From: Cristatella mucedo
Lineage: Eukaryota; Bryozoa; Phylactolaemata; Cristatellidae
NCBI GenBank assembly: GCA_009760855.2
Contig: WPIO01000062.1
Coordinates: forward strand, 1,958,001 to 2,022,000
DNA length: 64,000 bases
Direction: 5' to 3'
Position 1 is the first letter of the stretch, and every line of letters begins with the position of its first letter. Both the position numbers and the translations under genes were made by a program. The notes beneath the pieces were generated by a model. It made no database searches, was not told the origin of the DNA, and saw nothing but the letters and a program-made list of their open reading frames with translations. Of the stretch, positions 25,857-37,800 are shown piece after piece.

Positions 25857-28800
25857 AGGAGAGAGAGGAGAGACGGGGGAGAAAGAGAGATACGTTTAGA
25901 TTCCCTGACCTGCTTCTGGCAGCTGCCTTTTCTTACCTTAGAACTCGGTTGTCCGAAGCTGCCACTGTTGGCCTGCAGTTTCAGTCAATGGAAACCATCT
26001 TACGTGCATACCACAGTGACCCTGTGTCACAGTGGCATGCTCGGTGTGCATCTTGGGAGCTCGGCACGGCGTACAGGAGTGATGTGATGACTAGGCAGCT
26101 GATGTGCAAACGGATGAATGCTTTATGCAATCTCCTAATTAGCCAAGTGGCTGCTGCTGCTACAGTCGTAGCCCTCCTGGGTCTGCATGCCTTCTTGGGG
26201 TAAGTAAGTGAGTGGGCCGTTCTTACTTCTATAGAATCTCAACGACAGAAATCTCTTGACTACTGAGATGCACAATCATCTGGACGTCTGTAGATCCTCG
26301 CTTTCGGTATTGCCCTCTTCTTAATCTCTGTATCTTTAGCTAATCGGCAATGTGCTCAACACCGATGCTAGTGACTCTAGTGGTGATTTTTTGTTGTTCT
26401 GCTGCCCGTCGGGACATGTGCCCCTTCGTGACGGCTGCCGTACATTTTACCCCGAGTTCTGCCACTGTCTCTCGAGCCCCCCCCCCCTCAGTCGGGCATT
26501 TGACGCTGCCAGCTTGCTGTCTATCGGCAGCTCTCTCACCGTATGTCCTGCCTGCAGTGCTATATATCGTCTGGCCGCCATTTTTTTCGCTTTTTTTTAG
26601 AGCCCTCTTCGACTACGACCCGACGAAGGATAGCGATTTGCCGTGTCACGGCCTCGCATTCAAATACGGCGACATACTGCATCTGACGAACGCTACTGAC
26701 GAGGAGTGGTGGCGGGCGACCGTGGACATGCCGGGATCCGAGGCTGAGTCGGGCGTCGTGCCGAGCAGGCAGCGCGTCGAGCGCAAGGAGCGAGCGCGCA
26801 TACGGAGCGTGCGGTTCGACGTGGCAGCCAATCAGGCATCGCCCGGCGACCGTCGCGGCGGCCGAACAGAAGCGGCGAGCAAATGGAGTCCTCGCGATCT
26901 GCTCAAACTGAGGAGAGACAAGCGACAGCCAGAGCTGTCCGGGGCAGCAACGGACGAGAGTGAGTGCTCTCTCGTGCGCACGTCGTCGTCTCGGCGGCCA
27001 GTCGTCGGCGCCCTGCTGGCTGCGGGCCGGTGCTGCTGCTGCTGCTGCGCCAAAAGCTCGTTCGTGTCGTTGGCGGTCAGCCACCGTCCGCGACGTCGCT
27101 GGCCACCTTTCGTGCATCGTCCGATGCATCTCATTCGTTGTAGCCGTCGACAACGTCGCCTCCTACGAAGAAGTCGTGCCACTGCAGCGTAAGGGTTCTT
27201 CCCCGCCTCGGTGCTTCCGCTCGCTGTCACGGCCAGTCGGCACGGTTGTGTCGTTGGAGCTCCGCTCGCATTCCTCAAGCGAGCTGCCTGACGAGCTGCT
27301 TTGCTGCCTGCCTGTCCCGCGAAGCTCGTGCATTGCTGGCATCGGCTTGGGGTTTACGGTTCAGCCGGTTCCCGGTGTGCCCGGCAGCGCCTAAACGTCC
27401 TAGCTGGAGCCTAAACGTTGGCGTTAGAGCCTACAAGTTTTCTTTGGAGCTTAAATGTTCACTTTGAAGCATAAGCATTTGCTTTGGAGCCTGAACTTTC
27501 GCGAGCATATAGCCTTGACATATCTAATCGCCCGCGAGCCTCCGGGACCTGCTTATTGGCACCAATGTTAAAGTGGTGACCAGCTCGGTGGGCCGCCACT
27601 TGCTCAGGGTCTGCGTGCCTGGCATGGCACGTTAGGTGGTGTGACCTTGCCGAAGACTGCGCAGTGCAGCAGACGGCTTCCCAATGCCCTGCTCTGCTAA
27701 TCTCATCGTCGCCACGCCAAGCCAGCCTAGCCAAGCTTTCCCAACTCTCACACGCCAGCCTACAGTGAGATGGCTTCTCTTTCAAAGTCGACCCTGTAAA
27801 GTCACACCGACCCTGCTATGCCTACGCATCGTGGCGATGTGTGCGCAGCTGGAGCAGCCGTGGCTCGACGCTCCTTTGATGGAAGGTGTGCTATTTGAAT
27901 AAGGCGACGCTAAGCAACAGCCTGGGGGGGAGGTAAGCCAGTGCAGGCCAAGCAAACAAAGCACTCACAAACAGTCGCCGGAAGCTGCACTGTGGAGGGT
28001 GACCCCCTACCCACAAGGAGGGAGGGCTTGGAATACTGGAGATAGGAAAATAGTACGTAGTTTGATGTCTGAATGATGATAATAATAGTAATATTATTAA
28101 GTGTCTGTACACAACCCAGGAGAACTACATCTCTTTCAAGGTACCTCACATTCGTTGGAAAGAAAGCATGTCGGTTAGCGATGGCATGCACTTATTCAAG
28201 CAGGTATAAGCATGCAACAGAAATTCACGTGGCCGGAGCAAAAGCTGTGAGGAATGTGTGATCTTTAACGTCTTTTTAAATATCGTCGAGCAAGCGATGG
28301 CGTGACGTCAGTCGGAAGTGATTTCCAGGCTTTGGGGGCATACGAACTAAAGGCACGGTCTCCAAAGCGTTGGAGGTTGATTCGAGGCTCAGCTAGACTC
28401 TCAGAGTCCAAAGAGCAGACGCGACAACGTGACACCATAATTGGGAAGGATTTCGGATTGGTAGGCCAGGGCAACAGCATGAAGAGATCTGAAAGTGAGT
28501 GACAGAACCCCGAAGTCGATATGGTGCTTGATTGGGAGCCTGTGCAGATTGGCGTGAAGTGATGTGATGTGGAAACTGCGATGCTCTCTGCAAGTTAAGT
28601 GGATGCTATGTCGGAGTTTTCTATACCTCATACAAGGTCTAAGCGCCTTACACAGCATCTGCTTTATGCTTGTGAATCGTCCTTTATATGTTGACGTATG
28701 CTACAATTGTTATGCTACAATTTTACGTGTTGTGTTGTCATTAGTAAGCTTTGTGCATCTTTTCAGCCCTATGTGAAGTACCTAGAAAGAGGTGTGTTTT

Positions 28801-31800
28801 TGTAGGGTGCTGCAAAAGTGCTACATTAATATTATGGTGATGGCCACTCCACCGAATCTGAGCGATGCCGATTTCCCGTGGCTAGGCAAAGAGCTGTGCA
28901 TGAATTACCCTAGGCCATTGGGCACCCTAGGCTGGCTGTGCATCTAGTAGTTTAAGAATGTATACGTCAGGCTCGGATGGCCAGGGGCCAAGGGCGGCAA
29001 CCTGTCGTGCGAATAAGTGTTAGTGAATGAAAATCTGGGAACAAAAAAGTAGAACGAGGGAGAGTATATTCGCCTGCTCTCGTGCACTGTTCATTTTAGA
29101 GTCAGGAGTGCCTTCGCAGAATATTGTCTGAGCTCTCTAGTAAAAGAGGCCCCCCACGATATATTCATCTCATGTTAGATCGCCTCAAAGTATTTGAATG
29201 GGTATCGATCTGCATATGCAGTGGCATTGACTACACCAATCGATTATAGGTCAAACGAACATCTACTTTTGCATAACACTGAGTAGATGCAATACTGACT
29301 GTGCAGTGTAATGTAATGTATCTCCGTCTGTAACTCCACAAAGCCATAAAGACTGTGTGGGTGTTGCACAGGAGACTTTGTATGGCGCACTCACAGCCTA
29401 AGCGGCTTTTGGTTCGCATTCGGTGGCCAACAGACTTCATCTCATGCAACAAAGAGAAAGTGGGAAGCATAGCTGAGTCGGGAGAGTTTTGGCTCTCTTG
29501 ATAGTTTTTCGAGTTTGTCAAACGAGGCAGCCGTGGGACCAAGCAGCAACGGTGACCGAAGGTCTTCCATTTCGATCGCTCAGTGGACGGTCCCTCACAA
29601 ATGCACCACCTCACCGGGAGACTCGTGGTGTGTGCGAGTCATATCTGGTATCCTAGGTATATGGACAGGAGTTCTTCTGGAAGCCAGACGAATAGCCTTG
29701 GTTGAGGTGTCTTGAGGCCGCTCATCCAGCCCGGCCTGAGGCCTGGCCAGATGAGCCATGAGGAGAAAATCGGCATCCGGCCCCGGCTGAGTAGCCACTA
29801 CCTATTATTATTGTAATTGTAACTAGTATCATTATCGTTCGGTGCGAATACGGTAGTCGGTGTGCTTAGATAAAACAATGAGACCTGTTGCTGAGTCTTG
29901 AGGACAGTCAAGGAATCAAGCAGCAGGAAGGGAACAGCACAGGATGGCTGCAGTGGAAGTATAAGAGACCAGAAAGGAGATAGAATGTTTGCTCAAGAAT
30001 TGCAGAAGTGTGTTCCACGGTCCCGCAGAGCTGCTTCGGATGCCAACATTCTTGACGTGAAAGAAAGTCATAGCTAATTTATTATCTTGAGAGCATGACG
30101 TGAGGGCACGAGGAAGCTGACAATGCAGCAGCAGTTTGGCTCTAGGTATGCAATAGCTGAACCGTAGCAAACCTCCGTGGTAGGCCTCGTAGGCCAGACT
30201 AAAAATTCTGGTTTGCATCTGCTCAGTGACGGGGAGCCCTTGTAACTTAACTTATCTAGCGAATAGTGCATGCGACTTAATCTGTGATCGAGGCGAATGA
30301 AGATGGCATTGCCCCTCCCCCAACCCCCCCCTGCACTGTGACAATCGGTGTGTGCCACCCCCACATTTTTCTTCCTCCGTCCCCCCCCCCCCCGTCAGTC
30401 GAGGTATGGATTTGTTTTGCCAATGCGTATTGACACGCAACTTGAGCGTGCTGCTTGGCTCTGCGCCAACCTGTCTGTGGGGCGAAGCCTTTGGAGAACC
30501 AACGTTTGTGGTTGGTGAGTGGGTAATGCTGGCTAAACGTTCTTGTTTGCGAGTACTTTCCCGGGAGCACCGTCCCGGCAATGCTTTACTGTTTCAGTTC
30601 GACATCCGCGACCCGTTATTCTGCTCGGTTTTCTGAAAGATTTCATATGCGGCAGACTGGTCCGGCAGTATCCGGGCAGCTTTTGCTGCCACAGCAGTAA
30701 GTTTGCGTGAAATGCCAGCGCCATGTTGTCAATGCGAATGGTTTTGAATGCAACGGCAAGGCGGGCAGTGACTGCAGCTGCTCCTACCCACGCAGTGTAG
30801 GCGGACCGAAACGGGGGGGGGGGTAGGGGCGAGCTGGCACGACCCCTGGTCCCCCTTCGATCTAGACCTGCCCAGGGCATGCCCGATCGGGCCTACCGTG
30901 ATTGGCTGCCCTGCCTCCCTACTGTGATTGGCTGCCTTTGGTATTGGCGCTTGCACTTCACAATCCAGATTGTGGTTTCAAGTGCTGCAGCATGCAATTC
31001 TTTCTGGCCTGCTGCAAGCAACCGAAGCCGGCCGAGGCTCTGCTTCCATAATATAAATAAGTCCGCTGAATCACTGGATCATTTTACTTTTTTTGTCGAC
31101 TTAAGACTTGTGATTAGATGAGCACATTTAATCAACTGTCATGTTGGCCTACTTTTAATTACGGTACTTTGCTAAAATTAGGGCCTGCTTAGACAAGAGT
31201 ACGACAGCCAAACATGTTCGCAAGTTTGTGACATTTCGTCTACATTACTGCAATTTTCTTTATTCGAGACTGCTGGCCTGTGCACTTAATGGCCTGCAAC
31301 TACTGAAAAACTCAGTAGTAATGTAATGTAATGTATCTCCGTCTGTAACTCCAAAAAGTCATTAAGACCATGTTGGTATTACACAGGAGAGTTTTGTATA
31401 GTGCACTCACAGCCTAAGCGGCTTTCGGTACGCATTCGGTAGCCAACAGACAGCTCGTCTAGTCTGTCGTCAATGGCCCAGGTGCCACATCACTCCTCTT
31501 CTGACTGAGCTTCCCTTGCTTCATACCAAGCATCGAGTCGATTTCAATATCCTCGGTCTGGCCCATACGCGTCACTTCACTCGCTTGAACCAGCCTATCT
31601 ATACGACTTCCTTGCTCCTCCGGAGTGCTCTGGCACGTCCTGCTCCTCCCAGAGTGCTCTGGCACGTCCTCCTCCCGGAGTGCTCTGGAACGTCCTGCTC
31701 CTCCCGGAGTGCTCTGGAACGTCCTGCTCCTCCCGGAGTGCTCTGGAACGTCCTGCTCCTCCCGGAGTGCTCTGGAACGTCCTGCTCCTCCCGGAGTTCT

Positions 31801-34800
31801 CTGGAACGTCCTGCTCCTCCCGGAGTGCTCTGGAACGTCCTGCTCCTCCCGGAGTGCTCTGGAACGTCCTGCTCCTCCCGGAGTGCTCTGGAACGTCCTG
31901 CTCCTCCCGGAGTTCTCTGGAACGTCCTGCTCCTCCCGGAGTGCTCTGGAACGTCCTGCTCCTCCCGGAGTGCTCTGGCACGTCCTGCTCCTCCCGGAGT
32001 GCTCTGGAACGTCCTGCTCCTCCCGGAGTGCTCTGGAACGTCCTGCTCCTCCCGGAGTGCTCTGGCACGTCCTGCTCCTCCCGGAGTGCTCTGGCTAGTC
32101 CTGCTCCTCGGCTTCTAGTCGTCTCACAGTTCATTGTACTGAATTGAAATCTTTTGATGATCGGGCCTTCAGTTTGTATGTACTCAAAGTCTGGAGCTAG
32201 CTTCTGGCTTCTGTCATCAGCTGCATTGAATTTGCATCATTTTTTAGTCTCAGCTAAAGACATATCTGCTCTGCTGAGCTTTCTCATCGGCCTAGTGGAC
32301 ATATCTTTTCGGTTCCTGTGAGCTTGGTGTGCTTAGGTTACCCCTGCAGGATTCTTTGCATGTTAGTAACCAGTTATCACTAAGCAATGGCCTCGAGTGT
32401 CTCCTTATTTGCTTTTGCATGCTGGCCTTGACATGATACTCGTGTGTGCTTTTGCTTGCTAGCCTATGCATGATAACTTGCTTGTCATTAACTCTTGGTT
32501 ACTTCTCGTGTAGCGAGTTGTCCAAGTCATCGGGTTTATTCGTATGTATTTGCTCCTGATTCTAGTCGTTAGGGTACTTGGGAGAGGGTGCACCATTCCA
32601 TTGCCACCGTCCTGTAGGCAGCGATTTCAGGTGCCTCTGCTTACGGCATGGTTGTACGAGAAAAGGATTCAGGAGTCACTCTAGTATGCGTGTGCATGTC
32701 ACGGCGGGGGAGGGGGTGGGGGAGGTGAAGGCAAGTGAAGGGCCACCCCAAAGCGTCGCAGCTGAGTTTTAGCCGACCTTAAAATGGGTTTACGTTGAAG
32801 ATTCGCTCATTTCCAGGCCACATTTGCATGCTGGTGAATGATGAATTGGAACTCGGGCTACATAGTTTTGGCTTTAATTCACGAGAACGACCGATCTTCT
32901 TCTGACCTTTGCATCGAAATGCAAAGGTCTAGGCAACGTCTGCTTATTTTAGCAGACCCTGTCTGAACCGCCGGACAGGAGGAACTCCTAGCGTCGGCAC
33001 GACCACAGAGCGGCAGCGGCCGCTGCCTGGCTTAGGCGATGCCTCTGGCCGCTAGGCCTGGCTTCTGCCGCGCTGCGCCGGCGCCCACTGACCCCAAATG
33101 CTGGCAATGCGGCGACATCGTGTGCTGGGGGCTACGTCTGTGGCGCTCAAGTCATTTGCTCGTTCGTTGGCTCCCAGGGGGCGGTGGCAGCACCTCGGCC
33201 TCTCCAGCGAGCAACCGCCATGACAACAGAGGCGGCGGTGGCAAGGATTCGGCGGCGGCAGAGCGAAGCTGGACGCGCCAAACCTCGTCCACGGCCGGCG
33301 GCGGCGGCCTCGGCGGTCGCCTGCCAGGGCTGCACGGTGACCAGGATGCTGCCTGCGACGGCTTCGATGGTGTCGACGCGGCTGCCGTCCGCAGAGCAGC
33401 GGCCAGTGGCAAGCACTGCGTGCTGACCGCCAGCGCGCGTGCCATCGGGCGACTTCAGGCGTCGGGCTTCTATCCGATATCGATATTTGTGAGACCACAG
33501 TCGATAGCGCAGATTCTGTAAGTCGGTCGGCCTCGTGCGCCGGAGAGCGATGTATGGGCGTGTCGAGGCACCTTGGCCACACCCGGAGCCGTGCAGAGCG
33601 CGGGTGGTTAGGGTTAGCGGTCGCCGACCTGCGCCAATGCGAAGCTGTACAGCCCGCTGCCGAATCGCCCTCCCAGTGCTGGCTGGTTTTTGAGATGTCC
33701 CGATGCATGTGACATTGCTCATAGCCATAAGAGTAGGTATTACACTCTGTAGGTGTGTGTGTGTGCGTGTGTGTGTGTCTGTGTGTGTGTGCGTGTGTGT
33801 GCGCACGAGAGTGTGTGTGTGTAACGGCCTATGCTTAGAGAATGGCCTTGCTGTGCTCATTTTGGAATGGTGATGCGGAGAGGTAGTCACGTGGTGGGAC
33901 ATTTGGCCACAATCATCGTTTATTTTGCCATAATTGTCATTCATTTGTCGTAGTTTGGTTTTGCTTATGTGTTCCTCGACTATCGTTGCTGGGTCTGCCC
34001 AAAAGGCCGGCGCAGCCATGCCATACAAGTTATGCCAATGCCAGGCGTTTTACCAAGTCTTAAATTCCGGTACATGGCACCATGCGGGTGGAAGATTCCG
34101 ATACTTCGACTAGCTGTTTTGTTGTTTCTTTAGGTTTTAGCCTAGACTTTGGAAGTTAACTTTGCCAGATTTTTCTAGGAACTTGGTTGCTTCGATGCAA
34201 GACTGGGTTAAGATAGTGATTACAAATAATACTAACCGATCCTTTACACAGCTGGTTACGCGTCCCACTTGAATCGATCTTGGAGTTTACGTCGGTGCAA
34301 CGGTAATGTTTGGGCCTTGCAAGGGCCTTTAACTGGCAGCCATATATTTTCAAGAGTTACTGATGTGCCGTTCGATGGGGTGTTGGCCAGCAGAATGGCT
34401 AGACCAGTCTGGCAATGCTTGCATTGCCGGGGTGTTGGCCAGCAGAATGGCTGGACCAGTCTGGCAATGCTTGCATTGCCGCGGCATATTAAGTAGTATA
34501 CAATTCTTTAGTGTTTGTGACTATATGTCAGTGATCGGCTTTTTTGGCCTGATTAAATAGCTTTTCCAAAGGGAAAATTCAATAAGCTTGCCATTATTAA
34601 TAGTCCAAGGAAAACCTAGTGTCACTGGGAAACTGGGAAGCCTAATCCTCAAAATTGGCTCGGCCAGCATTGCATTTAGCCTTCGGATCTTGGCGTCGTG
34701 TTCCTAAATGTCTGTTTACTAGTTTGGCTTGTCAGCTCCATGGTAAAAATGGGTAATAATAGTATAATACATTTGTCTAGTATCCTCAGAGCTCTTAATC

Positions 34801-37800
34801 TTTTTCTAGGCACTTATTATTTTATGTCAAGGGAGTATGACGATATGGTAAGCAGTAACATGCACATTGTCTGCTCGTATAAGCACACAGAGTACAATTT
34901 ACAAAGAGACCACAAAGGCTGCGAGAAACAGGTGCGATTTTAGCTTCTTTTTAAATGTTGTCAAGTCAGGTGATTGGCGTGCCATCAGTCGGGTGGGGGG
35001 AGAGAGTTCTAGTCTTTTGGGGGCGTACGAACTAGAGTCTCCAAAGGATTTGAGGTTGGTTCGAGGTGCAGCTTAATGAGTCAGAAGAGCTGATGGTACG
35101 ATGCCTAGCATGATTGGGGAGTAGGTCTGATAGCTAGGCTGTGGGAGACTCCAGAGTATTGACGTGAATGGACAAAGATCATTTGAGGTACCTCTGAAAT
35201 ATGGGGTACCTCAGGGCTCTGTGCTAAGTCCGGTTCTTTTCATGGTCTATACTCTCCCTCTTGCTGATGTGATTGCCAAGTACAATCTTGGCTTTCACTT
35301 CTATGCGGATGACACTCAGTTGTACCTTTGCTTTGATTCCTCCCAGCCTTCGAGCACCTCAAATTCTCTCAACTCACTTGCTGCATGCATTGATGACATC
35401 CGCACATGGATGGCAGCAAATTTTCTAAAACTAAACGATGACAAAACTAACTTACTAGTTATGGGCAAACCGAGTGCGATTCAGAGATTGGAAAGGCTGT
35501 CTCTCAAAATTGGCTTTGCCAGCATATCTCCTGTCGAATCAGCTCGAAATCTAGGTGTCATATTCCAAAGCGACTTCTCGTTAGACGACCACATCAGCTC
35601 CACAGTCAAATCCTCCTATTTTCAGCTACATAACATTGCTAAAATTTGGGCTTGTTTAGATAAGGATACCACGTCTAAGTTGATCCATGCATTTGTAACA
35701 TCCAGCCTCGACTTCTGAAACTCACTGCTTACTGACCTACCGGCATGTGCGATCAGGCGATTGCAGCTGGTGCAAAACTCTGCAGCTAGGCTTGTCTGTC
35801 GTGAGCATCGCAGTTGCCACATCACACCACTTCTTGCCGACCTGCACTGGCTCCCAGTCAAGCAACGGATTGACTTCAAGGTTTTGTTGCTCACTGTGAG
35901 GTCACTTCATTCTTTGGCTCCAGCCTGTCTCTCAGATCTACTCCCCCACCAGGCCAAGCATCGTACCACCCGCTTTTCGGAATCCAACAGTCTACAAATA
36001 CCTCGTACAAACCTCAAATCCGTTGGAGACCGTGCATTTAGTTTGTATACTCCCAAAGCCTGGAACTCCCTCCCGACTGGCATCATAACATCCTTTGATT
36101 TGACCACATTTGAAAAGAACTTGAAAACACACCTATTTAGGACAGCATTTAGTGGGTCCCTGCGATTCATGTGCTTATGCATGCTTACACTGTGCATACT
36201 GCCACTAACCACATTTGCATGCTGACCGAGTGCATGTCACGCCTAACCATGTTATTCATGTTGTTTGTTTATCAGGTATGATATTACTCACCATTCAATT
36301 GCATTTCCCTTTGCAGCAAATGTAAAGCGCCTAGAGAGAGATTGAGTTCTCTGAGGGTGCTTTATCAAGTGCTTTATTATTATTATTAGGCTGGAGCAAG
36401 AGAATGAATGTACCTAAAAGTGAGTGACATAACCTTAAAGTCGATATGCTGCTTGATTGGGAGCCAGTGCAGGTCGTCGAGAAGTGGTGTGATGTGGCAA
36501 CTGGATGCTCACGACAGACAAGCCTGGCTGCTGAGTTTTGCACCAGCTTTAAGCGCCTAAGTGCACAGGCCGGAAGGCCTATGAGTAGTGAATTACATAG
36601 GTCGAGACGAGATGTCTGAAATGCAATGACCAACTTGGATGTAGCATCCATGTCTAAGCAGGCCTGAACTTTTGTAATGTCCATAGCTGAAAGTAGGCAC
36701 ACTTAACTATAATAATAATACATTTTAATAGTTGCCTTAGAGAACTCGATCTCTTTCTGGGAGCTTTGCATATACTACAAAGGAAGCATGATCAAAGGCT
36801 TAGTGGTAGCATGTACAATTTCAAAAAGCATATGATGGTTAGTGGAGACATGCACAGGGTCAACATGCAAAATATGGTTAGTGGCAGCATGCAGTGTTAC
36901 CACGAAGAAGCTCAGTATGTTGTCGTTAATGAAAATCTGCTTGTTTTCACATATGCAACAAAGAAATTTTGGGCATGCTGAGATAAGATTACTGCACCCA
37001 AGTTTGTCGAATTATTAGTTCATCCGATCTACTTCTCTTAGAGGCTTGTCTGTTGTGAGCGTTGCAACTGCCTCGTTACACTCGTCTTCTTTCCAGCCTG
37101 CACTGGTTGCTCATCGAATTCAAGGTCCTGTCACTCACTTTTGAATCTCTCCCTTCTTTTGCTCTAGGTATTCAATCTGAACTACTTAGTGTACATCATG
37201 CTTCTCCTCATACCACCTGTTCATGTGAATCAGCCTCAGATTTTGATTCAGCCTCAGAGTCCATCCCTATGCTACCAAAGTTTGTAACTTACTTTTTAAG
37301 TCGTTATCCACTGACTTGACATTTAAAACGAAGTTGAAAACCTCCTTTTCCGTGACATGTACTCCATCCGGGTGAAATATTCCTAATCGGCTTCTTGTGT
37401 GATGGGCTGTTGTGCACATATTTGTCACTAATCAGTTTATGTGCCTGTTTTTTTTGGCATATGGAAAGAGCCTAGAATGAGATTTAGCTGTCTTAGGGTG
37501 CAATCTAAAAATTTATTAATATTATTATTTTTTTATCAGGATTCTTTAAATTATCCGAGTATATCTGATAGCTGATTCTTGATCCTGCAAGTGTGGCATT
37601 ATGCACATCGGCAATCCGTTGTAGAGCAGTCCACTGTACCTTTGCACTGCTGCAGCTTAGTTTTACCTTATGCTGGATGCTGTTTAGTTTGCAAGGTCCA
37701 TATGCTCAGCGCTAAAAAATACTGACAGTATGGCTGCAGCTGCCGTGGCTGCAAAAACAAACAAATGCTGTTGGTATGTATATTTTTAGTGGGACGTTGT

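Noticed and set aside
26560-27153. 197-codon minus-strand frame
   Set aside because: It is antisense to the SH3/hinge exon, whose plus-strand reading is clearly conserved. GC-rich DNA gives shadow frames.
31614-32110. CRISPR-like array
   Set aside because: The repeats are contiguous without spacers and the DNA is animal.
31516-32147. Several overlapping 155-200 codon frames on both strands
   Set aside because: They exist only because the 29-bp tandem unit is stop-free in every frame. They are periodic and mutually overlapping.
33147-34028. 293-codon minus-strand frame
   Set aside because: It runs antisense through the GUK exon and a GT microsatellite (His/Thr repeats). No family motif or splice sites support it.
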